A stretch of DNA of 64,000 bases from Bradyrhizobium sp. AUGA SZCCT0158 (GCF_018130065.1 NZ_JAFCME010000001.1:372001-436000); one strand, 5' to 3'. Positions 43,493 to 51,523 are shown, counted from the stretch's first letter. A program made the numbers and translations. The notes: generated from the sequence alone by a model not told the origin.

Positions 43493-44254
43493 TCAAACTT
43501 CGCCGCCGGCGACGGCGACCGCCTGTCCGGTGATCGCGCCGGCGCCCGCGCCGCACAGCCACAGCACGGCATCGGCGACTTCCGACGGCGCAACGAGACG
43601 CCCTTGCGGATTGTGCTTCGACAGTTCGGCCACCGCCTGCTCACGGCTGCGGCCGGTCTTCTTGATGATGTTGTCGATCGAGCCCTCGAGCAGATCGGTT
43701 TCGGTGAAGCCGGGACAGATGGCATTGACGGTGACGCCGCTCTTGGCCGTTTCCAGCGCCAGCGAACGGACCAGACCGATCACCGCATGCTTTGCAGCAC
43801 TGTAAGCGCTGACATAGGCGTAGCCCTTCAGGCCGGCGGTCGAAGCGATCGCGACCACCCGCCCCCGGCGGCGCTCCAGCATGCCGGGCAACACGGCCTG
43901 CGTGGCATGCACCACGCCCATGAAATTGACGTCCATCATGCGCTGGAACAGCGCCGCATCGGAGCGGCCGAACGGCGCGGATTCAGCCGCGCCCGCATTG
44001 GCGATCAGGATGTCGATCGGCTGGCGCGCCGCGGCCTCCGCAATGGCTGATTTCACCGAAGCTGCATCGGCGACATCGGCGGTTACCACGAACTGCGCGG
44101 CGCCTGACGCAATCGCTTCATCCAGCGTGGCGCGATTGCGGCCGAGCACGGTGACGACGGCGCCGGCCTCGGACAGGGCTGCGGCGACCGCGCGGCCAAT
44201 ACCCCGCCCGCCGCCGGTGACGAGCGCATGCTGGGAATGCAACGGTTTGGACAT
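43493..44254 (-). CDS. SDR-family dehydrogenase of the aromatic-CoA cluster
   Basis: A 253-residue short-chain dehydrogenase. The NAD(P) motif is VTGGGRGIGRAVA (from residue 12), the NAG motif IANAGAAES, and the catalytic Ser-Tyr-Lys set in AIASTAGLKG and YSAAKHAVI. It resembles 3-hydroxyacyl-CoA dehydrogenases of beta-oxidation-like steps. GGGAGGCC precedes the ATG at 44254. It is divergent from the second cupin, with candidate MarR site 4 in the gap. A longer frame upstream was not used. Confidence 0.88.
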   Translation of the reverse strand: MSKPLHSQHALVTGGGRGIGRAVAAALSEAGAVVTVLGRNRATLDEAIASGAAQFVVTADVADAASVKSAIAEAAARQPIDILIANAGAAESAPFGRSDAALFQRMMDVNFMGVVHATQAVLPGMLERRRGRVVAIASTAGLKGYAYVSAYSAAKHAVIGLVRSLALETAKSGVTVNAICPGFTETDLLEGSIDNIIKKTGRSREQAVAELSKHNPQGRLVAPSEVADAVLWLCGAGAGAITGQAVAVAGGEV

Positions 44255-44289
44255 CGGTCGGCCTCCCGGGAACTGACCCCCGACATTTA

Positions 44290-44303
44290 TTTTAAACTTC
44301 AAG
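44290..44303. promoter_or_regulatory. Candidate MarR operator, site 4
   Basis: TTTTA-AACT-TCAAG followed by CTTTTGC, 36 bases upstream of the SDR start and 108 bases upstream of the divergent cupin. It fits the YTTTA-N4-TMAAG pattern. Confidence 0.55.
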
Positions 44304-44353
44304 CTTTTGCAAGGAAGCAAGTAAGGAAGCATTCTTTGCCTGCCCGCACGCGC

Positions 44354-44381
44354 TTGACAGAAGGCGATCCGGGGGTAGCGT
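44354..44381 (+). promoter_or_regulatory. Candidate sigma-70-type promoter of the second cupin gene
   Basis: CTTGACA with TTGACA at 44354-44359, a 16-base spacer and TAGCGT at 44376-44381, 30 bases before the ATG. This fits the rhizobial housekeeping pattern (CTTGAC, about 17 bases, then a weak -10). Confidence 0.4.
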
Positions 44382-44410
44382 CGCCGCGTAACCACACAGG
44401 GGTCAGCAAC

Positions 44411-44860
44411 ATGGCGGCGCTCGAAAAAGGCATCACGCAGAACGGCACCGGATATTCCGGCAAGACCTGGAACATCCTCGGGCAGGTGTATTTTCCCAAG
44501 GCGGTAACGGACTCCACCTTTGCGTTCGAGACCAACAGTAATCCCGGCCAGTTCGTGCCGGTCCACATCCATCCAACCCAGGACGAATTCATCCTGGTGC
44601 AGGATGGCATGCTCGACCTGAAACTCGATGGCGTCTGGGTGCAGGCCAAGGCCGGCGATCTGCTCCGGCTGCCGCGCGGAATTCCGCACGGTTATTTCAA
44701 CAAATCGGACAGACCGGCGCGGGCACTTTTCTGGGTTTCACCGACCCAGAAGCTGGAAGCACTCTTCAACCAGTTGCACAATCTCAGCGATGTCGCCGAA
44801 ATCGTGCGCATCTCGGCCGAGCATGAAGTGAATTTTCTGCCGCCGGAAGCCAACGACTAA
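44411..44860 (+). CDS. Cupin-domain protein, copy 2
   Basis: A 149-residue cupin, paralogous to the one at 38008. VHIHPTQDEFILVQDGMLDL carries the metal-site histidines and glutamate, and GDLLRLPRGIPHGYFNKSD the remaining His. It is divergent from the SDR gene, sharing candidate MarR site 4. The start is ATG 44411; a frame reaching back to 44228 overlaps the operator and lacks a ribosome site. Its reaction is unknown. Confidence 0.85.
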   Translation: MAALEKGITQNGTGYSGKTWNILGQVYFPKAVTDSTFAFETNSNPGQFVPVHIHPTQDEFILVQDGMLDLKLDGVWVQAKAGDLLRLPRGIPHGYFNKSDRPARALFWVSPTQKLEALFNQLHNLSDVAEIVRISAEHEVNFLPPEAND

Positions 44861-45292
44861 AAATCTGCGCGAACTTTAGCTGGGCCCCCAGGGCGACATC
44901 GAACATCTGCGCCAGACGTGACGCGACGGGTATCCGCGACCCGCAGCTTCGCGCGGGCTCTTAAGTTTTCAGATTGACGTAAGAGGCCTTAAGCCCCGGC
45001 AGAAGGCAGGCTGGCAGCGGCGATCGCGACGATCTGGGCCAGCCGACGTCCGATCCGGGACGGCGCGTTGCGCAGAAATTGTTGTACCTGTCGCATCTCA
45101 ATCTTCCATCGGCGCCCGGCGGAACGGTCGTTCCCAAAACGCGGCGCCTCCTGGAAAATGGTCGTAACGGGCTAACTAGTCGAGATACCTGGGAAAATAG
45201 CAACGCCCGCTTCGTGCGGCAGCCGTTTGGCAGTAGAATTATTGCCCTGATCGAGCCGACCGCGGGGGAAATTTTCTTCCCCTCTTTCGGGG
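44861..45292. other. 432-base gap with no convincing gene
   Basis: I see no normal gene here. On the minus strand a 35-codon frame (44989-45096) starts MRQVQQFLRNAPSR and ends in an Ala-rich tail, with a GGAAGA-like site before it; it might be a small basic peptide but has no other support. The left part follows the cupin stop. The right end holds hairpins near the stop of the SDR gene. Confidence 0.3.
45265..45282 (-). terminator. Hairpin after the second SDR gene
   Basis: GGGGAA-attttc-TTCCCC, 11 bases past the stop of the SDR gene (minus strand). A second stem, CGGGGT-cata-ACCCCG, overlaps the stop codon itself. There is no long T-run, so termination is probable but not certain. Confidence 0.4.
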
Positions 45293-46129
45293 TCATAACC
45301 CCGTGATGCCGCTGTCGACCGCCAGGGTCTGCGCATTCACGTAAACGCTCTCTTCGGACATGAAGAACAGCGCGGCATAGGCGATCTCCCATCCTGTCGC
45401 CATGCGCCCAAACGGTGCACCGGCAGCGCTCCGCGACGGCCGGCCCGCGCTGGTGTGGCGCCCGAGCGGGGTATCGACGAGACCCGGGCAGATGATATTG
45501 GCGCGGATGCCGCGCCTTGCCCCTTCCCGCGCGACATTGCGCATCAGGCCGCCGAGCGCCGCCTTCGACGTATCGTACGCGATCAGCCGCGAGCCCGAGC
45601 GAAGCCCTGCGATCGACGAGATGAAAACGATCGATGAGCCCTCGGCGAGATGCTTGAGGGCCTTGCGGCAGCAGAGCATCGGGCCGCTCAGATTGACCGC
45701 CAGCGTGTCGTTCCACTCCCTCAAGTCGACGCCGTCGAGGCCGAGCGCACCGACGCCGATTCCGACGTTGAGCACCATGCCATCGAGACCACCGAGGCCG
45801 TCGATCGCCTCATCAACCATTCTGTTCACATCGGCCTCACGCGCGATGTCGGCCTCGATTGAAAAGGCGCGGCCGCCTTCGGCGGCGATACGCGTGACCG
45901 TGTCATCGGCGCTCGCACGATGAATATCGGCGACCGCGATATGCGCCCCCTCGCGCGCAAACAGCAGCGACATCGCCCGGCCGTTGCCGACCGGATCGGT
46001 TGCGGCGTCGAATGTCCGCTGCCCGCCGCCGACCACCAGTATCCTGCGGCCCTGAAGGCGCCCGCGCCCCGGCGCCTCGCCGGATGACTCCGGGCTGAGC
46101 GGGCGAACGTAGCGCGGTTTCTCGGTCAT
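45293..46129 (-). CDS. SDR-family oxidoreductase with an extended glycine loop
   Basis: A 278-residue short-chain dehydrogenase. The usual TGxxxGxG motif is replaced by GGGQRTFDAATDPVGNGRA (about residues 34-52), about ten residues longer than normal. ADIHRASADD follows the second strand, LNVGIGVGALG takes the place of the NAG block, and SSIAGLRSG and YDTSKAAL supply the catalytic Ser, Tyr and Lys. It should therefore still be an active dehydrogenase. It is the first of four minus-strand genes reading toward nothing in common but placed in a metabolic set: hydroxyacid dehydrogenase, amidohydrolase and binding protein lie upstream. Confidence 0.85.
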   Translation of the reverse strand: MTEKPRYVRPLSPESSGEAPGRGRLQGRRILVVGGGQRTFDAATDPVGNGRAMSLLFAREGAHIAVADIHRASADDTVTRIAAEGGRAFSIEADIAREADVNRMVDEAIDGLGGLDGMVLNVGIGVGALGLDGVDLREWNDTLAVNLSGPMLCCRKALKHLAEGSSIVFISSIAGLRSGSRLIAYDTSKAALGGLMRNVAREGARRGIRANIICPGLVDTPLGRHTSAGRPSRSAAGAPFGRMATGWEIAYAALFFMSEESVYVNAQTLAVDSGITGL

Positions 46130-46159
46130 TGCCTTATCTCACGTCGATTTCAGGGCGCC

Positions 46160-47209
46160 CTATTTCGGTGCGAAACCAAACGTCTTCTCGAAGCGTTTGG
46201 CATAGGCTGGCCAGACCTCGGGGTTGACGATGCGCGGCGGCCGCTTGCCGTCGAGCGCGTCGAGGATCTGTTCGGCGGCGATCCTGCCCATGTTGACGCG
46301 GGCTTCCCTGGTTACACCTGCCGTATGCGGGCTCGCCAGCACATTGTCGAACTGCAGCAGCGGATGTTCCGGCGGCGGCGGCTCCTTGTCCCAGACGTCG
46401 AGCCCGGCACCGGCGATACGCCTGTCGCGCAGCGCGTCGTACAACGCGGCCTCGTCGTGAATGAAGCCGCGCGCGGTGGTGATGAAGAACGCGTGCGGCT
46501 GCATCAGCGCAAACTGTTTCGCGCCGATCATGCGGCGATTGTCTTTGGTCAGCGGGCAGGAGATCGAAACGAAGTCCGAACGCCGCATCAGATCGTCGAG
46601 CTCGACCTTCTCGGCGCCCCGCGCCGCAACTTCCTCTGCCGTGAGATAGGGATCGTACGCGATCACCTTCATGTGCAGCAGGCCCTTGCAGAGTTCGGCG
46701 ATGCGGCGTCCGACATTGCCGATCCCGACAACGCCGATGGTCTTGCCCTGCGCTTCGTTGCCGATCAGCGCATTGCGATTGACATTGGCCTCGCGGCGCA
46801 GCGCACGGTCGGATTCGAGGATGCGCTTCGACAGCGTCAGCAGCATGCCAAGCGCGTGCTCGGCCACGGAATTGGCGTTGCCGCCGGTCTGGTTGACCAC
46901 CAGCACGCCGGCCGCGGTGCAGGCATCGACATCGACGGGGTCAAAGCCCGCGCCGTTGCTGGAGACGATGAGCAAATTCGGCGCCCGCTTCAGAAGATCC
47001 GCATGGGCATGGAAATGCGGCGCCAGTTCATCGCGCGCCGCCCCGATCTGATAGGCGTGCGCCGCAGCCAGAATCGGCGCCGCGACGGATTCAGGGCTCT
47101 CGTTCTCAAGCTTGTCGAGCCGTACATCGGCCCTGGCTTTCAGTATCTCGGTATAGATCTCGTGGGCGAGATATTTGACGTAGAACACGCGCTTGTTGTT
47201 GACGGTCAT
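46160..47209 (-). CDS. D-2-hydroxyacid dehydrogenase (phosphoglycerate dehydrogenase-like)
   Basis: A 349-residue NAD-dependent dehydrogenase. The Rossmann motif is IGVVGIGNVGRRIAELC; catalytic residues are Arg in TTARGFIHDE, Glu in WDKEPPPPEHP and His in ASPHTAGVT. It lacks ACT or ASB regulatory domains, so it is not a biosynthetic SerA. I chose ATG 47209; a TTG 12 bases upstream is the only earlier option. It follows the amidohydrolase gene after 15 bases and probably reduces an oxo-acid made in this pathway. Confidence 0.87.
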   Translation of the reverse strand: MTVNNKRVFYVKYLAHEIYTEILKARADVRLDKLENESPESVAAPILAAAHAYQIGAARDELAPHFHAHADLLKRAPNLLIVSSNGAGFDPVDVDACTAAGVLVVNQTGGNANSVAEHALGMLLTLSKRILESDRALRREANVNRNALIGNEAQGKTIGVVGIGNVGRRIAELCKGLLHMKVIAYDPYLTAEEVAARGAEKVELDDLMRRSDFVSISCPLTKDNRRMIGAKQFALMQPHAFFITTARGFIHDEAALYDALRDRRIAGAGLDVWDKEPPPPEHPLLQFDNVLASPHTAGVTREARVNMGRIAAEQILDALDGKRPPRIVNPEVWPAYAKRFEKTFGFAPK

Positions 47210-47224
47210 CTTGTTGTGCAACTT

Positions 47225-48121
47225 TCAGTTCGGGAAGTCATAGAGTTTGGCGGGATTGCTGACGAGGATGCGCTGCTGCGTCGCTTTATCAGGCGTCCAC
47301 ATCTGAAACAATTCGAGAAGGTGTCCGGCGTCGGGCATTTCTCCCTCGACCCGCGGATGCGGCCAGTCGCCGCCCCAGACCAGGCGCTCAGGGTTTGCCT
47401 TTACCAGCGCTTCGTGGAACGGCCGCGCGTCGGGATAGTCAGGCGCGTCCTGGCTGAGCCGGTGCGCGCCCGACAATTTGGACCAGCACCAGCCCTCGCC
47501 GACCGCACGCAACAGGCTCTGGAAACCCTCGGTGCCGGTGCCGGCGCGGGCATCGGTGCGGCCCATGTGATCGATCACGACAGGCAGGCCGATCTTTTTC
47601 AGGATCGGGATCGTCTGCGGCAGATCCTTGACGTCGATCCAGAGTTGCAGATGCCAACCGAATTCCTTCATGAGCGGCGCGAGTTTCTCGGCCTCCGTCA
47701 ACGGCACGCCGCCGCGATAGTGCAACTGGCCGTCGCGGAAGAAATGATTGAAACGCAGGCCTCGGACGCCGGCCGTGTGCCAGGCGCGCAATTCGTTCGG
47801 CGAAACGTTGGCATCAGCCACCGCCACGCCGCGCAGGCGGTCGGGCTCGCGCTTCAGCGCATCGAGCATCGCCGAGTTGTCGCGGCCGTGTGCACTGCCC
47901 TGCACCAGCACGCCACGCGCAAAGCCGAGCGTGTCGAGCATGCCGAGGTATTTCTCCAACGGCGCGTCAGGCGGCGTGTAGCTGCGATCATCAGCGTAAG
48001 GAAAGCGATCCGATGGGCCGAATACATGGGCATGGGTATCGCAGGCATCAGGCGGCAGCGGCGCCTTGGGACGACTGACGGGACGCGGCGGCAGGCAGGC
48101 TGGAATCATCTTGAGCACCAC
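47225..48121 (-). CDS. Amidohydrolase 2-family protein (LigI / galactarolactone isomerase-like)
   Basis: A 298-residue TIM-barrel protein. DTHAHVFGPSDRFPYADD is the HxH strand 1 with the following loop, VIDHMGRTDA a later histidine, and VWGGDWPHPRVEGEMPD the final Asp with its loop. This pattern is shared by 2-pyrone-4,6-dicarboxylate hydrolase (LigI) and D-galactarolactone isomerase/lactonase. It likely opens or rearranges a lactone of a dicarboxylic or sugar acid. It sits between a Bug-type binding protein gene and a hydroxyacid dehydrogenase gene, all on the same strand. Confidence 0.85.
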   Translation of the reverse strand: MVLKMIPACLPPRPVSRPKAPLPPDACDTHAHVFGPSDRFPYADDRSYTPPDAPLEKYLGMLDTLGFARGVLVQGSAHGRDNSAMLDALKREPDRLRGVAVADANVSPNELRAWHTAGVRGLRFNHFFRDGQLHYRGGVPLTEAEKLAPLMKEFGWHLQLWIDVKDLPQTIPILKKIGLPVVIDHMGRTDARAGTGTEGFQSLLRAVGEGWCWSKLSGAHRLSQDAPDYPDARPFHEALVKANPERLVWGGDWPHPRVEGEMPDAGHLLELFQMWTPDKATQQRILVSNPAKLYDFPN

Positions 48122-48136
48122 ATCGTTATTCCGCCT

Positions 48137-49090
48137 TTATCCGGCCGCCTTGATGATCGGCTCCCACTTCTCGTAGTCGGCACGGATCCTGGCTTGGAAC
48201 TGTTGCGGTGAGCTGCCGATCGGCAATGCGCCGAGCTTGCCGAGGCGCTCCTTCACGGCCTCCGTGTTCAGGGCAGCAACGAAATCACGGAAGAGTTTTG
48301 CCAGCACATCGGGCGGCATGTCTGATGGTCCGAGCAGGCCCCACCACACGCCGGTGTCATAACCCGGCACGGCTTCCGACATGCTGGGCACGTCGGGCAG
48401 GAACGGCGCACGCTCGGCGGTGGTGACGGCGAGCGCGCGCAGCGTGCCGGCCTGGAGTTGCCCGACCGATTCCGGGCCGTTGTTGAACGACATCGGAATT
48501 TGTCCGCCGAGCAGATCGTTGATCGCGGGCGCGCCGCCCTTGTAGGGAATGGCGTTGAGATCGACCTTGGCGAGACTCTTCAGGAGTTCGCCGGCCAGAT
48601 GCGTCGACGTGCCGGTGCCGGCATGGGCAAATGAAAGACTGCCCGGCTTCGCCTTCGCCGCCTCGATCACATCGGCGAGCGTCTTGAACGGTGAATCGGC
48701 GCGCACCAGCAGGATATTGGGCGACGACGCCAGCAGCGAAATCGGCGTGAAGTCCTTGAAGGTGTCGTAGGGAATTTTGGAGTACAGCAACGGATTGGTG
48801 GCGTGGCCGCTCGCGACCATGATCAGCGTATAGCCGTCAGCCGGCGAGCTCACGACCGCCTGCGAGGCAATGACGCCGCCGGCGCCCGGGCGGTTCTCGA
48901 CCACAACCGACTGGCCCCATTGCTTGGACACCACCTCGCCCAGCGTGCGCGTCAGCACATCGACGCCGCCGCCCGCGGGATAGGGCACGAGAATACGCAC
49001 GGGCTTTGAAGGAAACGACTGCGCGGATGCCGCGCCGGCAGCAGTAAGCATCGCTGCGGCAACCACAGCCATCCGGAACCAACTTGCCAC
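48137..49090 (-). CDS. Tripartite tricarboxylate transporter binding protein (Bug/TctC family)
   Basis: A 317-residue exported protein with a signal peptide (residues 1-23, GAASAQS). VPYPAGGGVDVLTRTL and VVVENRPGAGGVIASQAV are the conserved loops that hold a carboxylate. It should deliver an organic acid to a TctAB-type membrane unit, but none is adjacent, so it may use the one at 59774-61764 or one elsewhere. It is divergent from the ThDP decarboxylase genes and shares their 199-base promoter region. Confidence 0.92.
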   Translation of the reverse strand: MASWFRMAVVAAAMLTAAGAASAQSFPSKPVRILVPYPAGGGVDVLTRTLGEVVSKQWGQSVVVENRPGAGGVIASQAVVSSPADGYTLIMVASGHATNPLLYSKIPYDTFKDFTPISLLASSPNILLVRADSPFKTLADVIEAAKAKPGSLSFAHAGTGTSTHLAGELLKSLAKVDLNAIPYKGGAPAINDLLGGQIPMSFNNGPESVGQLQAGTLRALAVTTAERAPFLPDVPSMSEAVPGYDTGVWWGLLGPSDMPPDVLAKLFRDFVAALNTEAVKERLGKLGALPIGSSPQQFQARIRADYEKWEPIIKAAG

Positions 49091-49289
49091 GGCAGCCCTC
49101 CCGATGTTCTCGTTATCTCACATTGTCGCATGCCGGCGTGCTTGAGCCATCGCCAAGTCTGCAGATCACGGTAACGATGAAGGCATGTTGACAATCCCGT
49201 CCACGACGTCAAGTTTCGGCGCGGCAAAAGCTGCGCGACGGCACCATGTCGCGAACGCGAATTTTCGGAAGATCGAGGGAGAAGACAGT

Positions 49290-49847
49290 ATGACGGTTGC
49301 GGAGGAAAAAACCTCGCCCGAGATCTCGCAGGAGAAGAGCTGGCACGGCATCGTGCTGCAATCGCTCAAGCGCAACGATATCAGCCTGGTGCCCTATGTG
49401 CCCGATCGCATCCTGACGACGCTGATCAAGAACCTGCATGCCGATCCGTTTTTCACGACCTTTCCGACCGCGCGCGAGGAAGAAGCCGTCGGCATCGTCT
49501 CCGGCGCCTGGATGGGCGGGCGGCGCGGCGCCGTGCTGATGCAGACGTCAGGCTTTGCGACGCTCGCCAACGTGCTGGCCTCGCTGGCGATGCCCTACCA
49601 GATCCCGCTGATCATGTTCGTGACCGAACGCGGCACGCTCGGCGAGTTCAACTACGGCCAGTCGCTGGTGTGCCGCACCATGCGCCCGGTGCTGGATTCG
49701 CTTGCGATGGAGCATCACACCTGCACGCGGCTCGACGAGTTCGAGTTCATCTGCGACCGCTCGATCAAGCAGGCCATCACCACACAGGCGCCTGTGGCGC
49801 TGATCCTTTCGCCGCTTTTGACCGGCGGCAAGACCTTCGACAAGTGA
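49290..49847 (+). CDS. ThDP-dependent decarboxylase, alpha (PYR) subunit, sulfopyruvate decarboxylase-like
   Basis: A 185-residue PYR domain. FFTTFPTAREEEAVGIVSGA carries the glutamate that activates ThDP, in the ComD/phosphonopyruvate decarboxylase style. ThDP enzymes with split subunits include sulfopyruvate decarboxylase (ComDE). GGGAGAAG precedes the ATG at 49290; an upstream frame is longer but has no site. It is followed after eight bases by the beta subunit. Phosphonate- or sulfonate-specific partner genes are absent, so the true substrate may be another 2-oxo acid. Confidence 0.82.
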   Translation: MTVAEEKTSPEISQEKSWHGIVLQSLKRNDISLVPYVPDRILTTLIKNLHADPFFTTFPTAREEEAVGIVSGAWMGGRRGAVLMQTSGFATLANVLASLAMPYQIPLIMFVTERGTLGEFNYGQSLVCRTMRPVLDSLAMEHHTCTRLDEFEFICDRSIKQAITTQAPVALILSPLLTGGKTFDK

Positions 49848-49855
49848 GCGATCTC

Positions 49856-50461
49856 ATGAACAGCACCCCTGCCCGCAATACCAAGGTCATGAACCGCTTC
49901 GATCTCACCTCGCGGCTGGTCGCCAGGCTGAAGAACGAGGAAGCCGTGGTCGGCGGCATCGGCAACACCAATTTCGACCTGTGGGCCGCCGGGCATCGGC
50001 CGCAGAATTTTTACATGCTCGGCAGCATGGGCCTCGCCTTTCCGATCGCGCTCGGCGTCGCGCTGGCGCAACCCGAACGCCGCATCTTCGCGCTCGAAGG
50101 CGACGGTTCGCTGTTGATGCAACTCGGCGCCCTGTCGACGATCGCAACGCTGGCGCCGAAGAATCTGACGATGGTGGTGATGGACAACGGCGTCTACCAG
50201 ATCACCGGCGCGCAGCCGACGCCGGGCGCTGTTGTGGCCGACATCGTTGCGATTGCGATCGCCAGCGGCCTCGGCAACAGCGCCTGGGCCGCCGACGAGG
50301 ACGATTTCGAGCGCCTCATCGATCAATCCATGTCCACCGCGGGGCCGACCCTGATCGGCGTGCGCATCGACGACAAGCCGGGCGTCGGCACCACCCGGCG
50401 CGATCCGGTGCAGATCAGGGAGCGCTTCATGCACGGGCTGGGGGTGAGGGAACCGCTGTAG
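49856..50461 (+). CDS. ThDP-dependent decarboxylase, beta (PP) subunit
   Basis: A 201-residue pyrophosphate-binding domain. The metal/ThDP motif GDGS...N runs from ALEGDGSLLMQLGALST to VVMDNGVYQITG. MLGSMGLAFPIALGVALA is the typical preceding block. It forms the active site together with the alpha subunit encoded just upstream. In ComE-type proteins the same GDGS-N motif is found. I took the ATG at 49856, eight bases past the alpha stop, with no strong ribosome site, so coupling is likely. Confidence 0.82.
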   Translation: MNSTPARNTKVMNRFDLTSRLVARLKNEEAVVGGIGNTNFDLWAAGHRPQNFYMLGSMGLAFPIALGVALAQPERRIFALEGDGSLLMQLGALSTIATLAPKNLTMVVMDNGVYQITGAQPTPGAVVADIVAIAIASGLGNSAWAADEDDFERLIDQSMSTAGPTLIGVRIDDKPGVGTTRRDPVQIRERFMHGLGVREPL

Positions 50462-50538
50462 AAATGGGCATTAACCACACGGCATTGTGGCTGTTCGCAG
50501 GTGCAATATTCGCGTCCCGATCGTGCTAAGCCGAGGCC

Positions 50539-50904
50539 ATGTCAGTCGCCCTCAAGTTGTTCGCCTGGTGTCTTGCCGCAGCCGTAACCTTCGCAACCCT
50601 GGGCCCGCCGGGATACCGTCCGCACGCCAGTATTCTTGGACAGGACGGCGAGCATGCACTTGCCTTTGTCCTGATCGGGCTCGCGTTCGGCCTGGCCTAC
50701 ACGCGCAACCGCTTGCTCACGGCGGCCGTCGCCGTCGGGCTGACCGGCCTGATCGAGATCCTGCAATTCTGGGCGCCGGGGCGGCACGCGCGGCTGGAGG
50801 ATTTTCTGGTCGACGCGCTTGCAGCCTGCGTTGGGCTCGCGGCTGCGGCGGCCTTCGATCTGGTCGTCAAGCGCACGCAACGATCGAGCGCAAGCGCGTC
50901 CTGA
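50539..50904 (+). CDS. VanZ-like small membrane protein
   Basis: A 121-residue inner-membrane protein with about four helices. LGQDGEHALAFVLIGLAFGL and AAVAVGLTGLIEILQFWAPG with RHARLEDFLVDALAACVG match the VanZ-like fold (conserved E/H near the first block and GRxxxxxD near the last). Function in this group is unknown. The stop codon lies in the first unit of a 17-bp tandem repeat. Confidence 0.82.
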   Translation: MSVALKLFAWCLAAAVTFATLGPPGYRPHASILGQDGEHALAFVLIGLAFGLAYTRNRLLTAAVAVGLTGLIEILQFWAPGRHARLEDFLVDALAACVGLAAAAAFDLVVKRTQRSSASAS

Positions 50905-50957
50905 CGGCCGGAGCGTCCTGACGGCCGGAGCGTCCTGACGGCCGGAGCGTCCTGACG
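50899..50957. repeat. 17-bp tandem repeat
   Basis: TCCTGACGGCCGGAGCG occurs three times in a row (50899-50915, 50916-50932, 50933-50949) with a partial fourth. It begins at the VanZ-like stop codon. Copy number is likely to vary between strains. Confidence 0.9.
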
Positions 50958-50962
50958 CAACA

Positions 50963-50993
50963 ATCCCCGCGGGAGGAATGCTCCCGCGAGGAT
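50963..50993. terminator. Bidirectional hairpin between convergent genes
   Basis: CGCGGGAG (50968-50975) and CTCCCGCG (50981-50988) around GAATG, extended by ATCC/GGAT across one mismatch. It sits between the VanZ-like and DUF1236 genes, whose 3' ends face each other. Confidence 0.6.
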
Positions 50994-51011
50994 CGATTGC
51001 AAGCGGCTCGC

Positions 51012-51401
51012 TTAGTCGATGATCTTGATCACCCGGCGCGTGCGCGGCTCCACGATCACCCGGCGATCATTGACGACCGCATAGCGATATTCGGTGTGGC
51101 TCGGCACCGTGCGCAACTCGACGGTCGGCGGCAGCGGCTCGCCGACCACGACGCGCTCGCGCACCACGACCGACGGCGCGCGTTCGGCCTGGATCGACGT
51201 GATCACGGCATTCGGAATTTCCAATCCAAGGCCTACGGCCGCACCCACGGTGCCGCCAACGACCTCGCCGACCGGACCGCCGACCTGGCCACCCGCCCGG
51301 GCGCCGTCCTGCGCGCCCTGAACGGTGGTGGATTGGGCGAACGCCGCGCCCGATGTCAGCAGCGACGCGGCAATGAGCGAAACAGCAAGACGATTAATCA
51401 T
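51012..51401 (-). CDS. DUF1236-domain exported protein
   Basis: A 129-residue exported protein: signal peptide (residues 1-23, AAFAQ), a glycine-zipper-like segment (AGGQVGGPVGEVVGGTVGAA), then the DUF1236 core VELRTVPSHTEYRYAVVNDR ending VIVEPRTRRVIKIID. DUF1236 proteins are common in Bradyrhizobium and of unknown function, probably in the periplasm or outer membrane. It is a single gene. Confidence 0.85.
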   Translation of the reverse strand: MINRLAVSLIAASLLTSGAAFAQSTTVQGAQDGARAGGQVGGPVGEVVGGTVGAAVGLGLEIPNAVITSIQAERAPSVVVRERVVVGEPLPPTVELRTVPSHTEYRYAVVNDRRVIVEPRTRRVIKIID

Positions 51402-51523
51402 TATATCCTCCAGTGAATTTGATGGTGCGTTTCAACCATTGGAGGCATCAGATGTTCCGGTTCCACGCGCGCAATAACGGGCCACATGGAACAGGAAGTT
51501 CCCGGATCAGGTTCCGCGTTCGA

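Noticed and set aside
44989..45096. A 35-codon minus-strand frame (MRQVQQFLRN...)
   Set aside because: It has a weak ribosome site and a basic, Ala-rich product but no terminator, leader or family support; noted only in the gap entry.
46325..48211. A 628-codon plus-strand frame
   Set aside because: It is the antisense shadow of the hydroxyacid dehydrogenase and amidohydrolase genes; its translation shows the low-complexity Arg/Leu/Asp composition of high-GC antisense frames and no domain.
49290..50461. A complete sulfonate (sulfolactate/taurine-type) degradation cluster
   Set aside because: Only the ThDP decarboxylase resembles ComDE; SuyAB, sulfolactate dehydrogenases of the Slc type and sulfite exporters are not present.
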